A DNA stretch of 64,000 nt from CAVSNH01 sp963729275 (GCA_963729275.1 CAVSNH010000004.1:496001-560000); one strand, 5' to 3'. Shown: positions 34,878 through 43,594, counted from the first letter of the stretch. The notes: a model not told the origin generated them from the sequence alone. Made by a program: numbers and translations.

Positions 34878-36875
34878 CTACAACGTGTAGATGTTGACCG
34901 TGGTCCCGGGCTGGACCGAGGCCCCGGCGGCCGGGTCGGTCGACAGCACGGTGGACGACCCGGGCGGGCCGTAGGGCCCGGCCACCGTGAGCCCGAGCCC
35001 TTGCAGCGCGCTGGTGGCCGCCGCCACCGACTGGCCGACCACGTTCGGGATGACCACCGGTTGCGGGCCCTTCGAGACGGTGACGGTCACCGACGACCCG
35101 AAGGGCTGGGGCCCGGCCGAGGCCGGTGGGGCGGTCCCGATGACCTGGCCGGCCGGCACGGTCGGGCTGTAGGCCATGGCTTGGGTGGCCGTGAGCCCGG
35201 CGGCCGCCAATGCGGCCTGGGCGGTGGCGAAGGTGGACGTCGGGCCGGTGACGGCGGGGATGGCGACCGGCGCGTGGCCCTTCGAGAGGATGACGGTCAC
35301 CGCCGATCCGTAGAGGGCGCTGGCCGTCGGCCACGTCCCGAGCACGCCACCGGCGGGCACCGTCGAGCTGTACTGCTCAGCCGGCACCGGGCACGTGCCT
35401 ACCAGGTGCACGGCCGCCAGAGCTTGAACGGCGTCGTGGCAATCGCTGAAGGTGGTCACGTCAGGGATGGCGACCGGTGGCGGCCCCGACGAGACCACGA
35501 CCCGGACCGTCGAGCCCTGCTGGGCCACGACGTGATGACCGTTGCGCTCGGCGATGGGCACCTGGCTCACGATGTCCCCCCGGGCCACGGTGACGCTTGG
35601 TGTGGTGCCGACCAGCTTCACGGTGAACCCGCCGGGACGCGCCGCGGCGCGAGCCGCCGGCAACGGCTTGCCGACCAACTCGGGGACGGGATGACTGGGC
35701 GTCAGGAGTTGTCCGGCCGTGGCCAGCACCACGAGCAGGATGGCGGCGGCGACCAGGAGGGTGGCCACCACCCACAGCAGCCGGCGCCGACCCGTCCTCT
35801 TCGGCCGTGGCTTCGGGTCGCGCCCGGAGGTGGACGAAGACGGGCGGGCTTTGGCGGCCTTGGCGGCTCCGCGTTCTTTTCCGGGCCCGTCAGCCACCAC
35901 CTCGGGGGCGCCGATGGCGGTGAGGTCGCGATTGAGGACGGTGCGGTCGGCGACATCCGAAGAGCGGGCCGCCCCGGTCCCGGCGCCGGCGCCGGGACCG
36001 TGATCGGTGACGGGAGCGGCTCCCACGATGGGCAACGGGGCCGGGCCGACCAGGTCGCCGGCCAGTGCCCGCAGCCGGACGCCGAACTGGGCGGCGTCGT
36101 AGCGCTCGGCCACCTCGGGAGCGGCCGCCCACACGAGAATGTCGTTGAGCGGGCCGAGGGCGTCGTGCTCGGGGAGCAGGGCACCCACCCGGGCCATGAG
36201 CGTCGTCACCGTCGTGTCGCCGATGAACGGCGACTCGCCGGTCACCGCCTCGTAGAGGACAAGAGCGAGGGAGTAGACGTCGGCCTTGCCGTCGAGCACC
36301 CAGTTGCCGCTTCCCTGCTCTGGGGCGGCATAACGTGCCGTGCCCAGCATGGCCCCCTCCGGCTCGGTCCAGGACGCCTCGGCCAGCGCCCGGGCCAGGC
36401 CGAAGTCGGCGATGCGCAGCCGGCCGTCCGCGTCCAACAACAGGTTGGCCGGCTTGATGTCGCGGTGGATGAGGCCTCGCCGGTGGGCGTAGTCGAGCCC
36501 GGCGGCGGCCTCGATGCCGACCTGGACGGCTTGGGCCTGGCTCAGCAGAACGCCGGTGTCGAAGATCTGGCGGAGGCTGCCGCCGGCCAGGAACTCGAGG
36601 ACGAGGTAGGGCTCGCCATCCTCCTCACCCCAGTCATAGACCTGGAGAATGTTGGGGTGGTTGAGGGCGGCAACGGCGCGAGCCTCGGCGCGGAAACGCT
36701 TGAGGAAGGCGGCGTCGGCGGCCAGCGCCGGGTGCAGCACCTTGATGGCGACTCGCCGGTGCAGCGACACGTCCTCGGCCAGGTACACGTGCGCAGACGC
36801 ACCCGTGCCGAGCGCTGTGATCAGTCGGTAGCGGTCGCCGAGGACACGCCCGATGGAGTCGGTGATGCTCGGCAT
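34878..36875 (-). CDS. Ser/Thr protein kinase with four PASTA repeats (PknB-like)
   Basis: A 665-residue membrane kinase. The catalytic domain (about 15-275) has the glycine loop LGTGASAHVYLA, Lys45, HRDIKPANLL with Asp139, and DFG at 157-159. A Pro/Lys/Arg-rich juxtamembrane part is followed by one helix (LLWVVATLLVAAAILLVVLA) and about 270 extracytoplasmic residues holding four PASTA domains, each opening with a P-x-V/L-x-G-type strand and ending VTVxxSKG or similar. PASTA kinases sense peptidoglycan fragments and tune cell-wall synthesis and division. The usual neighbours (pstP, rodA, pbpA) are absent here. The ATG has only a weak ribosome site. Confidence 0.95.
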   Translation of the reverse strand: MPSITDSIGRVLGDRYRLITALGTGASAHVYLAEDVSLHRRVAIKVLHPALAADAAFLKRFRAEARAVAALNHPNILQVYDWGEEDGEPYLVLEFLAGGSLRQIFDTGVLLSQAQAVQVGIEAAAGLDYAHRRGLIHRDIKPANLLLDADGRLRIADFGLARALAEASWTEPEGAMLGTARYAAPEQGSGNWVLDGKADVYSLALVLYEAVTGESPFIGDTTVTTLMARVGALLPEHDALGPLNDILVWAAAPEVAERYDAAQFGVRLRALAGDLVGPAPLPIVGAAPVTDHGPGAGAGTGAARSSDVADRTVLNRDLTAIGAPEVVADGPGKERGAAKAAKARPSSSTSGRDPKPRPKRTGRRRLLWVVATLLVAAAILLVVLATAGQLLTPSHPVPELVGKPLPAARAAARPGGFTVKLVGTTPSVTVARGDIVSQVPIAERNGHHVVAQQGSTVRVVVSSGPPPVAIPDVTTFSDCHDAVQALAAVHLVGTCPVPAEQYSSTVPAGGVLGTWPTASALYGSAVTVILSKGHAPVAIPAVTGPTSTFATAQAALAAAGLTATQAMAYSPTVPAGQVIGTAPPASAGPQPFGSSVTVTVSKGPQPVVIPNVVGQSVAAATSALQGLGLTVAGPYGPPGSSTVLSTDPAAGASVQPGTTVNIYTL

Positions 36876-37003
36876 AGGGCTGGGTCAAGGGTACCGAGCG
36901 CTGCCTGGCGATCGGTGGAGGGTCGGGGCCGAAGGACGGCCGGGACAAGGTCACCGGTGGCGTCCCCACAGCCTTGATCAACACAGTGGGTGGCCGTTGG
37001 CGC

Positions 37004-37035
37004 GACGAAGGCGGGGCCGAAGCCCCGCCTTCGTC
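37004..37035 (-). terminator. Strong TTCG-loop stem-loop terminator
   Basis: GACGAAGGCGGGGC (37004-37017) and its exact complement (37022-37035) form a 14-bp perfect stem. Read on the minus strand the loop is TTCG closed by C-G, the very stable UUCG tetraloop. It lies 41 bases after the stop of the secreted-protein gene at 37076. There is no T-run. Confidence 0.85.
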
Positions 37036-37075
37036 GTTCAGACTTGCTGTTCAACACGATGGACCCGGTCATGGG

Positions 37076-37720
37076 CTAGCCGAGGTTGACGGCGCTCCCG
37101 CTGGCCGGGGTCTTGATGTCGATGCCCTTGAGCCCCTTCTTGCCATCACAGGTCGCAAGGATGCTGGCGGCCGACGTGGTCGTTTGAGCCGACGTCGTAT
37201 CGCTGGCGCCCGCGTTGGTGCCCTGGAAGGAACCGGAAGGGGTCCCATTGGCAACGTTCCCCGGAATGGTGAAGGTGGCGTTCCCATCGGACCCGATGCT
37301 GCCGGAGATGGAGTTGACGTGGATCACCGAGTCTCCCGAGCTCAGCTTGGGCGTGGTCTTCCACGAGGTGGTGATGGGACCAGTGGCGTCGCTTCCGCCG
37401 GCCAGGGCAACGCAGCCATTCTCACCCGCGGTCCGAGTGGTGGTGAGCGTCCCCGATGCCTTGCCGCTCGTGACCTTGAGGCCCACGGCGTTCGACGTGC
37501 ATCCGGTGACGGTGGCCTTGATGGAGGTGTGCGCCGTACCAGCCTTCTCACTGGAGGTGACCGCCGGGCTGAACTTCACGGAGCCACTGATCGTCGTGCA
37601 GGTGACCGTGTCGGTGGTGGCATTGACCGGCGAACCCTTCGCGCCGGCCGTGCCGGCCATGGCGATGAGTCCAATGGGTGCCGCGGCCGCCACAGCGACC
37701 AGCATCAACTTGCGCATCAT
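37076..37720 (-). CDS. Secreted protein, paralogue 1 of a tandem pair
   Basis: The ATG at 37720 is chosen because AGGAG lies seven bases upstream. The 214-residue product starts with a signal peptide (MMRKLMLVAVAAAAPIGLIA, cleavage near AGA-KGS). The mature protein is rich in Thr, Ser and Gly, with the pattern TCTTISGSVKFSPAVTSSEK, four or five Cys, WKTTPKLSSGDSV and a C-terminal TCDGKKGLKGIDI. A paralogue lies about 550 bases upstream. I do not recognise the family. The composition suggests a beta-rich, disulfide-linked exported protein, perhaps surface-associated. Confidence 0.85.
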   Translation of the reverse strand: MMRKLMLVAVAAAAPIGLIAMAGTAGAKGSPVNATTDTVTCTTISGSVKFSPAVTSSEKAGTAHTSIKATVTGCTSNAVGLKVTSGKASGTLTTTRTAGENGCVALAGGSDATGPITTSWKTTPKLSSGDSVIHVNSISGSIGSDGNATFTIPGNVANGTPSGSFQGTNAGASDTTSAQTTTSAASILATCDGKKGLKGIDIKTPASGSAVNLG

Positions 37721-37737
37721 AAATTTGCTCCTGTTCT

Positions 37738-37751
37738 CCGCGTCTTCGCGG
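37738..37751 (-). promoter_or_regulatory. Small hairpin just upstream of the ribosome site
   Basis: CCGCG and CGCGG enclose a four-base loop immediately 5' of the AGGAG of paralogue 1. It is a possible 5'-UTR stem that could influence translation or mRNA stability; five base pairs only. Confidence 0.3.
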
Positions 37752-38197
37752 ATGCATGAGTCAGGTGACAGTTGCCCCCGACATGTTGATGGTCCGAAGC
37801 TCACCGGATCTCCCGACGGCCACGCGTGATCTCCCGCATGCTTGCTGCAGGACCCCCGGATGGCCGGCAAACGATTGACTCACCTCGGCCGAGACGTGAT
37901 GACGATGTGGCCTCGAGCGAATGCCCGTCGACGAACCCCCTCATCTCGGACGCAGTTACTCTACAGTCACTTCTCCTCGCCGTCCACGCCGCCCGTCCCT
38001 TCGGGCACTCGAAAATACGTCACGCCGCGCTGACGGAGACCGCCTACCACGGAGAACGGCGGCTCGAAGGGGAATCCAGATTTCCCCTGGCTGGCCACGT
38101 CGCAATCCCCGGCACCGGGCTGACCCGAGGGCGGTCCGTGATCGGGCGTCCCCATCCGACGACGATCGGTGGGCAGTCGGTTTCGCACCGGACGCGA
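37752..38197. other. Intergenic region between the two secreted paralogues
   Basis: Nearly 450 bases with no convincing gene. It should contain the promoter of paralogue 1 on the minus strand. An ATGCAT palindrome is at 37752-37757, a word also found upstream of paralogue 2. I could not place -35 and -10 boxes with confidence. Confidence 0.4.
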
Positions 38198-38225
38198 ACG
38201 AGGACGGGGCGAACCCCGTCCTCGT
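38198..38225 (-). terminator. Second TTCG-loop stem-loop terminator
   Basis: ACGAGGACGGGG (38198-38209) and CCCCGTCCTCGT (38214-38225) form a perfect 12-bp stem; the minus-strand loop is TTCG. It lies 43 bases after the stop of paralogue 2, almost the same place as the terminator of paralogue 1, although the stem sequence differs. This supports separate transcription units for the two paralogues. Confidence 0.85.
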
Positions 38226-38267
38226 CGCTCCTACTCACGGCCCGTCGGAATGGGCCAATTGGCCTTC

Positions 38268-38927
38268 TCAGCCGAAGCTGGCTGCGGCAGGCTGCCCGGC
38301 AGGCGGGGTCGTGAAGTTGAAGCCCGTCAAGCCCTTCTTGCCGTCGCACGTGGCCAGCAGGCTGGCGGCCGATACGGTGCTCTGGGCGTCACTCTCGTCA
38401 CTGGCGCCACCGTTTGTGCCCTCGAAGGAGCCCGTGCCACTGGCCGTGCCTCCGGGACCCGGTATCTCGAACTGGGCGTTTGGAGGACTGCCACTGGTCA
38501 CGGTCCCGTAGACCTGGGTCACCGGGGTCACGCTATTGCCCGAGGACAGCTTGGGCGTCGTCTTCCACTTCGTCGTCAGGCTGCCAGTCTCTGGCGTGGC
38601 GCCGACCAGTGCGCTGCAGCCGTTGGTGCCAGCGGCATGCGTGTTGCTGGTGAACGAACCAGTCGTCTTGCCGTCGGTGATCTTGAGGCCTGCGGCATTC
38701 GACGTGCAGCCTTTGAGAGTGGCCTTCACCGTCGTCTTGGTCGTGCCAGCCTTCTCACTGGAGGTGACGGCCGGGCTGAACTTGGCCGAACCGCTCACGG
38801 TGGTGCAGGTGGCGGTGTCGGTCTTTGCGTTGATCGGCGGGCTCTTCGCAGCGGCAATACCGCCACCGATGACCAAGCCGGCCGGGACGGCAACTGCAGC
38901 CGCGACCAAGAGCACTTTGCGGATCAT
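38268..38927 (-). CDS. Secreted protein, paralogue 2 of a tandem pair
   Basis: The ATG at 38927 follows a strong AGGAGGAGAAGC. The 219-residue product has a signal peptide (MIRKVLLVAAAVAVPAGLVI) and a mature part clearly homologous to paralogue 1: TCTTVSGSAKFSPAVTSSEK, GCTSNAAGLKITDGK, WKTTPKLSSGNSV, and LATCDGKKGLTGF. The middle Gly/Pro-rich segment and C-terminal tail differ. The family is unknown to me. Strong ribosome sites and dedicated terminators suggest good expression of both proteins. LigA follows upstream on the same strand with a separate promoter region between. Confidence 0.86.
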   Translation of the reverse strand: MIRKVLLVAAAVAVPAGLVIGGGIAAAKSPPINAKTDTATCTTVSGSAKFSPAVTSSEKAGTTKTTVKATLKGCTSNAAGLKITDGKTTGSFTSNTHAAGTNGCSALVGATPETGSLTTKWKTTPKLSSGNSVTPVTQVYGTVTSGSPPNAQFEIPGPGGTASGTGSFEGTNGGASDESDAQSTVSAASLLATCDGKKGLTGFNFTTPPAGQPAAASFG

Positions 38928-39001
38928 GCTTCTCCTCCTATTTGTCTTCTCTTTGTCCATGTCACCATGGTCGAAGTCAGGAGACGGCAAGCCCCCCAAC
39001 G

Positions 39002-39043
39002 ATGCATTCCCGATCGGCAGGAATGCATTCCCGATCAGCAGGC
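39002..39043. repeat. Two 21-base tandem repeats with a palindromic centre
   Basis: The unit ATGCATTCCCGATCRGCAGG plus one base occurs at 39002-39022 and 39023-39043 with one mismatch, and a partial third copy follows. GGAATGCATTCC at 39020-39031 is a perfect 12-base palindrome across the junction. The array lies about 75-115 bases upstream of paralogue 2, a position suited to an activator or repressor site. Confidence 0.7.
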
Positions 39044-39231
39044 ATTCAAACCGGCTGAGAGGGCGGAAGAAGTGGCGCATCGCGGGTGCGGTCGGTTGAT
39101 CACCGCACACAGCCCCTCGGCATTCACCCCATCCCCCAACCTGCGAACCCCAACTGCATCGGTGTGTCGAACACTAACGGTGGTCGACCAGTGGTTCAAG
39201 GGGTCCGGCTGATCCTCTTGGCGGCGCCAGC

Positions 39232-41334
39232 TCAACCAGGCAATTGGCCCGTGCGCAGAAGCTCCTCGAACTGCAACCCGTCGAGGACGGGCACTCCGAG
39301 CTGTTCGGCTTTGGCCAGCTTGGCCTCGCCCGGGGCCGTCCCTACGACCAATGCAAACGTTCGTTTGGACACTGTCCCGGGTGACTTCCCGCCCCGATCG
39401 GTAATGGCCGCTTCGGCCCCCTCACGCGTGTACTCCTCGAGGGTGCCGGTGACCACTACCGACATGCCGGCGAGGGTCTGCTCCAGCACCGAGAGGTGGC
39501 CACTTCGCCCGGCGTCGGGCTCCACCATGTTGACGCCTCCGGCGCGCAGCCGTTCGACCATCGATCGGTTCACCGGTGAGGCGAACCAGCTGACCACGCT
39601 CGAAGCGATGACCGGCCCCACGCCGTCGATGGCCGCCAGCCGGTCCTCCGAGGCAGCCATGATGGCGTCGGCGTCGCCGCTGTCTCGAGCCAGGGCCACT
39701 GCTCCCACCTGGCCTAGGTGTCGAATGCCGAGCCCCACCAGCAGCCGGTGGAGCGGTCGTGTGCGGGACTCGTCGATGGCTCCGAGGAGGTTGCTGATCG
39801 ACCGCTCCTTGAACCCCTCGAGGCCGGCCAAGGTGTCCCGAGTGAAGCTGTAGAGGTCGGCCACATCCTCGAGCAGACCGAGGTCGCAGAACAGCTGGAC
39901 CCGCTGCTCACCGAGTCCCTCGATGTCCATGGCTGACCGGGAGGCGAAGTGGGCGATGCGCTGGACGCGTTGTCCCGGGCAGTCGAGGTTCGTACAGAAG
40001 GTGTCCTTCTCCTCGGGCAGCCGCTGAAGGGGCGCGCCACAACGTGGGCAGACGGTCGGGAACTTCCATCTCGGCCGGCGGCGACGGCCGTCGACCAACA
40101 CCGGTCCGAGGACCTCGGGGATGACGTCGCCCGCCTTTCGCACCATGACCGTGTCGCCAGGACGCACGTCCTTGGCCCGCACCTGGTCCTCGTTGTGGAG
40201 GGTGGCCAACGACACCGTGGAACCGCCGACGAAGACCGGCTCGAGCACGGCGAAGGGGGTGGCCTTCCCCGTGCGTCCAATGGACACGTCGATACCGCGC
40301 AGCAGGGTGGAGCGTTCCTCGGGCGGGAACTTGTAGGCGATGGCCCACCTCGGGGCGTGTGAGGTGGCCCCGAGCTGGCGCTGGAGGGCTAGCTCGTCGA
40401 CCTTGACGACCACGCCGTCGATCTCGTAGTCGAGCCCGTGTCGGCGCTCCTCCCATGAGCGGCAGAACTCGAGGGTTGCGTCGAGACCCCGCACCAGCCG
40501 CCGCTCGGGGTTGACCGGGAACCCGGCCTTCTCCAGCCACTCGAGGGTGGCCGAGTGCGTGGTCGTCAGGGCCTTGGGGAGGCGCCTCGTGCCGGCCGGC
40601 TCCAGCGCACCGACTTGATAGGCCCAGAAGGAGAGCGACCGACTGGCGGTGATGCTCGAGTCTTTCTGGCGCAACGAGCCGGCGGCGGAGTTCCTCGGGT
40701 TGACGAACAGGCGGTCGTCGGCCTCCGCCTGCCGTTGGTTGAGGTCGGCGAAGGCCGACTTCGGCATGTAGACCTCGCCCCGCACCTCGATCAAGCCGGG
40801 CCGGTCTTTGGCCGGCACCGTCAGCTTGCGAGGCACCACGTCGATGGTCGACACGTTGGCGGTGACGTCTTCTCCGATGCGTCCGTCCCCTCGGGTCGCG
40901 GCTTGCACGAACTGCCCGTCGTGGTAGGTGAGCGAGATGGCCAGGCCATCGATCTTGAGCTCGCACAAGAAGGCCGTGTCGTCCGGTACCTGGCGGCTCA
41001 GCCGGGCGGCCCAGGCATTGAGCTCGTCGGCGCCGAACGCATTGTCGAGGCTCATCATGGGCACCCGGTGCGCGACCGGGGCGAACAACACGGAGGGGGC
41101 GGCGCCGACCGTCTCGGTCGGGGATCCCGGCACCACCAGGTCGGGGTGGTCGGTCTCGATAACCCGCAGCTCGCGGACGAGGTCGTCGAACTCGGCGTCG
41201 GAGATCTCGGGCGAGTCGAGCTGGTGGTAGCGCTCGTTGTGGTAGGCGATGAGCTTGCGCAGTTCCTCGGCCCGCGCCACCGGGTCGGGCCGGTTCCAGC
41301 CGTCGGTCCCGGCGGTCGAGTCGGGAGGTGTCAC
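39232..41334 (-). CDS. ligA: NAD-dependent DNA ligase
   Basis: The GTG at 41334, overlapping the mnmA stop (GTGA), gives 700 residues, close to the usual length. The Ia domain has YHNERYHQLDSPEISDAEFD for NAD binding, the adenylated Lys127 is in LCELKIDGLA, and the OB-fold, the four-Cys zinc finger (CPRCGAPL with CTNLDCPGQ), HhH repeats (ALARDSGDADAIMAA, DGVGPVIASSV) and a C-terminal BRCT domain (GMSVVVTGTLEEYTREGAE) follow in order. It seals nicks in replication and repair and is essential in most bacteria. The frame stays open far upstream, but that part belongs to mnmA in another frame. Confidence 0.97.
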   Translation of the reverse strand: MTPPDSTAGTDGWNRPDPVARAEELRKLIAYHNERYHQLDSPEISDAEFDDLVRELRVIETDHPDLVVPGSPTETVGAAPSVLFAPVAHRVPMMSLDNAFGADELNAWAARLSRQVPDDTAFLCELKIDGLAISLTYHDGQFVQAATRGDGRIGEDVTANVSTIDVVPRKLTVPAKDRPGLIEVRGEVYMPKSAFADLNQRQAEADDRLFVNPRNSAAGSLRQKDSSITASRSLSFWAYQVGALEPAGTRRLPKALTTTHSATLEWLEKAGFPVNPERRLVRGLDATLEFCRSWEERRHGLDYEIDGVVVKVDELALQRQLGATSHAPRWAIAYKFPPEERSTLLRGIDVSIGRTGKATPFAVLEPVFVGGSTVSLATLHNEDQVRAKDVRPGDTVMVRKAGDVIPEVLGPVLVDGRRRRPRWKFPTVCPRCGAPLQRLPEEKDTFCTNLDCPGQRVQRIAHFASRSAMDIEGLGEQRVQLFCDLGLLEDVADLYSFTRDTLAGLEGFKERSISNLLGAIDESRTRPLHRLLVGLGIRHLGQVGAVALARDSGDADAIMAASEDRLAAIDGVGPVIASSVVSWFASPVNRSMVERLRAGGVNMVEPDAGRSGHLSVLEQTLAGMSVVVTGTLEEYTREGAEAAITDRGGKSPGTVSKRTFALVVGTAPGEAKLAKAEQLGVPVLDGLQFEELLRTGQLPG

Positions 41335-42419
41335 CGAACGATGCCGGCACCGAGGACAGAGTCGGGATGCGTGGCGTCGTAGAGCGCCACGGTCTGGCCC
41401 GGTGCCACTCGCCGCTCGGGCCGGTCGAAGCGAACCACCAGCCCCTCGTCGTCCTTCTGCACGCGGCACGGCATCGGCCGGCCGTGGGCGCTGCACTGGG
41501 CAACGGCAGTGAGCGCCGCTACTGCACCACCGCTTCGACACAGTCCCTCGGGCTGGCTGTCCACCCAGGTGACGGTGTGCAAGCGCAGGTCGGGAGCCAG
41601 GGCATCCTCGGGTGGACCGACGGACACCCGACGGCGACGAGTGTCGACGGCGGTCACGTAGCGACGCCGCCCGTCGTCTCCGTGGCCCATACCTCGTCGC
41701 TGACCGACCGTGACCAGTTCCAACGCCTCCACCGGGCCGAGGTCCTCGCCGCTGCGGCCGTCGACAAGCCGGCCCGAGTGCAGGGGGATGCGATCGCCCA
41801 GGAAACGCTGGCGACCCTCGTCGCGTCGGATGAAGCACACGTCCTGACTGTCAGGCTTGGCCGCCGTGCGTAGCCCGCGCCCGGCGGCTTCGGCCCGCAC
41901 CTCGTCCTTGGTGAGGTGCCCGACCGGGAAGAGCGTCCGTGCCAGCTGGTCCTGGGTGAGCATGGCCAGCACATAGGACTGGTCCTTCGCATGGTCGGCC
42001 GCCCGGCGCAGCTCGAGCCGTCCACCGGTGGTGGCTCGAGTCCGGGCGTGGTGACCGGTGGCCACCGCGTCGAACCCGAGGGCCAGGCTTCGTGACAGCA
42101 GGCGGTCGAACTTGAGGTGACGGTTGCACTCGATGCACGGGTTGGGTGTCGAGCCCTCGGCGTGACCGCGGACGTAGGGCCGGACCACCCGCTCCTCGAA
42201 GTCAGAGGTGAAGTTGAAGACGTGGTGGGCGATGCCCAGCTGGTCGGCCACGCGGCGAGCGTCCTCGGTGTCGGCCACCGAGCAGCACCCTGAATCGGAG
42301 CGGCCACCCCACAGTTTGAGAGTGGCACCCACGACGCGTTCGGGCCCGAGACGATCGACCAGAAGGGCGGCGGCGACCGACGAGTCCACACCACCGGACA
42401 TGGCCACGAGGACGCGCAC
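41331..42419 (-). CDS. mnmA: tRNA-specific 2-thiouridylase
   Basis: The GTG at 42419, three bases after the iscS stop, gives 362 residues. The PP-loop SGGVDSS is at 8-14, the catalytic Cys95 in NPCIEC and the second catalytic Cys195 in SQDVCFI, all as in MnmA/TrmU. It adds sulfur to U34 of Lys, Glu and Gln tRNAs, taking sulfur made available by the adjacent cysteine desulfurase. TGHHARTR and DQSYVLAML are other conserved segments. The 3' end overlaps ligA by four bases. Confidence 0.97.
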   Translation of the reverse strand: MRVLVAMSGGVDSSVAAALLVDRLGPERVVGATLKLWGGRSDSGCCSVADTEDARRVADQLGIAHHVFNFTSDFEERVVRPYVRGHAEGSTPNPCIECNRHLKFDRLLSRSLALGFDAVATGHHARTRATTGGRLELRRAADHAKDQSYVLAMLTQDQLARTLFPVGHLTKDEVRAEAAGRGLRTAAKPDSQDVCFIRRDEGRQRFLGDRIPLHSGRLVDGRSGEDLGPVEALELVTVGQRRGMGHGDDGRRRYVTAVDTRRRRVSVGPPEDALAPDLRLHTVTWVDSQPEGLCRSGGAVAALTAVAQCSAHGRPMPCRVQKDDEGLVVRFDRPERRVAPGQTVALYDATHPDSVLGAGIVR

Positions 42420-42421
42420 GT

Positions 42422-43594
42422 TCAGCCCCGTAACCGGGCGACGGCGTCGGGCACGGCCCGGAGTGCCCGCTCGACGTCCTCGTCGCTCGTGTTCTGACCG
42501 AGCGAGAACCGGATGCCGCTCGTGGCCTCGACAGGATCGAAGCCCATGGCCAGCAGCACGTGACTCGGCTCGGTGGCGCCGCTCGAGCAGGAGGCGCCGG
42601 CCGAGACGGCCACCCCGGCCGCGTCGAGCAGGAGAACCAGCGACTCGTTCTCGACACCGGCGAAGCGCATGTGCAGGTGCCCGGGCGTGCGCGACTCCTG
42701 ATGACCGGTCTCGTCCGCTCCGGGCACGGCTCGGCGCAGCCCGTCCGCCAGCCGATCCCGGCGCGCCGCCACCGCCGCATTGGTCGCCGCCCGTTGGCGG
42801 ACTGTGGCGGAGAGCGCGGCGGCCATGCCCACCACTCCGGCCACGTTGGACGTTCCGCTGCGCCGCTCGCGTTCCTGTCCCCCTCCGAACAACAGCGGTC
42901 GGACGGTGGTCCCGTTCCGAGCCACGAGGGCACCGACCCCTTTCGGACCACCGAATTTGTGGGCACTGATGGCCACCAGATCGGCGACGGCCGCATGGTT
43001 GGCCACGTCCAACCAGGGCGCGGCCTGGACGGCATCGGTGTGGAGCGTGGCGAACGGCGCCCGCCGACGTACCACCTCGGACACGGCGTCGAGCGGCTGG
43101 ACCGTGCCCAACTCGTTGTTGACGGCCATGACCGACACGAAGCCCACGTCCTGGCCACATGCCTCGTCCAACGCGTCGAGGTCGATGATCCCGTCCTTGC
43201 CCGCTCCCACCTCGGCGAGCCGGACACCGAAACGCTCGGCACACGCCCGGCAGGCGGCGAGCACCGCAGGGTGCTCGATGGCCGTGCAGACGATGGAGCC
43301 GGTCTCCGACTCCTCCCCCTCCTCATCCGCCGATCCGAAGACGGCCAGGTTGTCGGCCTCGGTCCCTCCCGAGGTGAAGACGATCTCGCCGAAGTCGGCA
43401 CCGAGCAGGCCGGCCAGCTCCTCGCGGGCGTCGTCGGTGGCCCGGCGGGCCCGACGCGCCTCGGCGTGGCTGCCCGACGGATTGCCGAATTCCGTCGTCA
43501 GATACGGCTCCATGGCGGCGCGCGCCTCGGGCCGGAGCGGGGTGGTGGCGGCGTGGTCGAGGTAGGCGCGCCGGGCTCCGGTCACGCCGTCCAT
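42422..43594 (-). CDS. iscS: Cysteine desulfurase
   Basis: A 390-residue PLP enzyme of the IscS/NifS class. YLDHAATTPLRPEA opens the fold, TSGGTEADNLAV binds PLP, Lys213 in SAHKFGGPKG forms the Schiff base, RSGTSNVAGVVG is the conserved GT-N segment, and Cys336 in SAGASCSSG carries the persulfide. It supplies sulfur to MnmA, encoded next, and possibly to Fe-S clusters. It overlaps the upstream aldehyde dehydrogenase by 13 bases. No isc or suf scaffold genes are in view. Confidence 0.95.
   Translation of the reverse strand: MDGVTGARRAYLDHAATTPLRPEARAAMEPYLTTEFGNPSGSHAEARRARRATDDAREELAGLLGADFGEIVFTSGGTEADNLAVFGSADEEGEESETGSIVCTAIEHPAVLAACRACAERFGVRLAEVGAGKDGIIDLDALDEACGQDVGFVSVMAVNNELGTVQPLDAVSEVVRRRAPFATLHTDAVQAAPWLDVANHAAVADLVAISAHKFGGPKGVGALVARNGTTVRPLLFGGGQERERRSGTSNVAGVVGMAAALSATVRQRAATNAAVAARRDRLADGLRRAVPGADETGHQESRTPGHLHMRFAGVENESLVLLLDAAGVAVSAGASCSSGATEPSHVLLAMGFDPVEATSGIRFSLGQNTSDEDVERALRAVPDAVARLRG

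Noticed and set aside
34530..35334. N-terminal extension of the adenine methylase to 636 residues
   Set aside because: The extra frame overlaps the small HIT-like gene and the kinase gene in other frames and has no fold; GTG 34530 has a ribosome site.
34593..36977. A 794-codon plus-strand open frame opposite the PASTA kinase
   Set aside because: It is the complement of a well-supported kinase gene; no recognisable fold and extreme Gly/Arg/His content.
41334..41838. N-terminal extension of LigA to 868 residues
   Set aside because: It overlaps mnmA; LigA family length and the GTGA overlap place the start at 41334.
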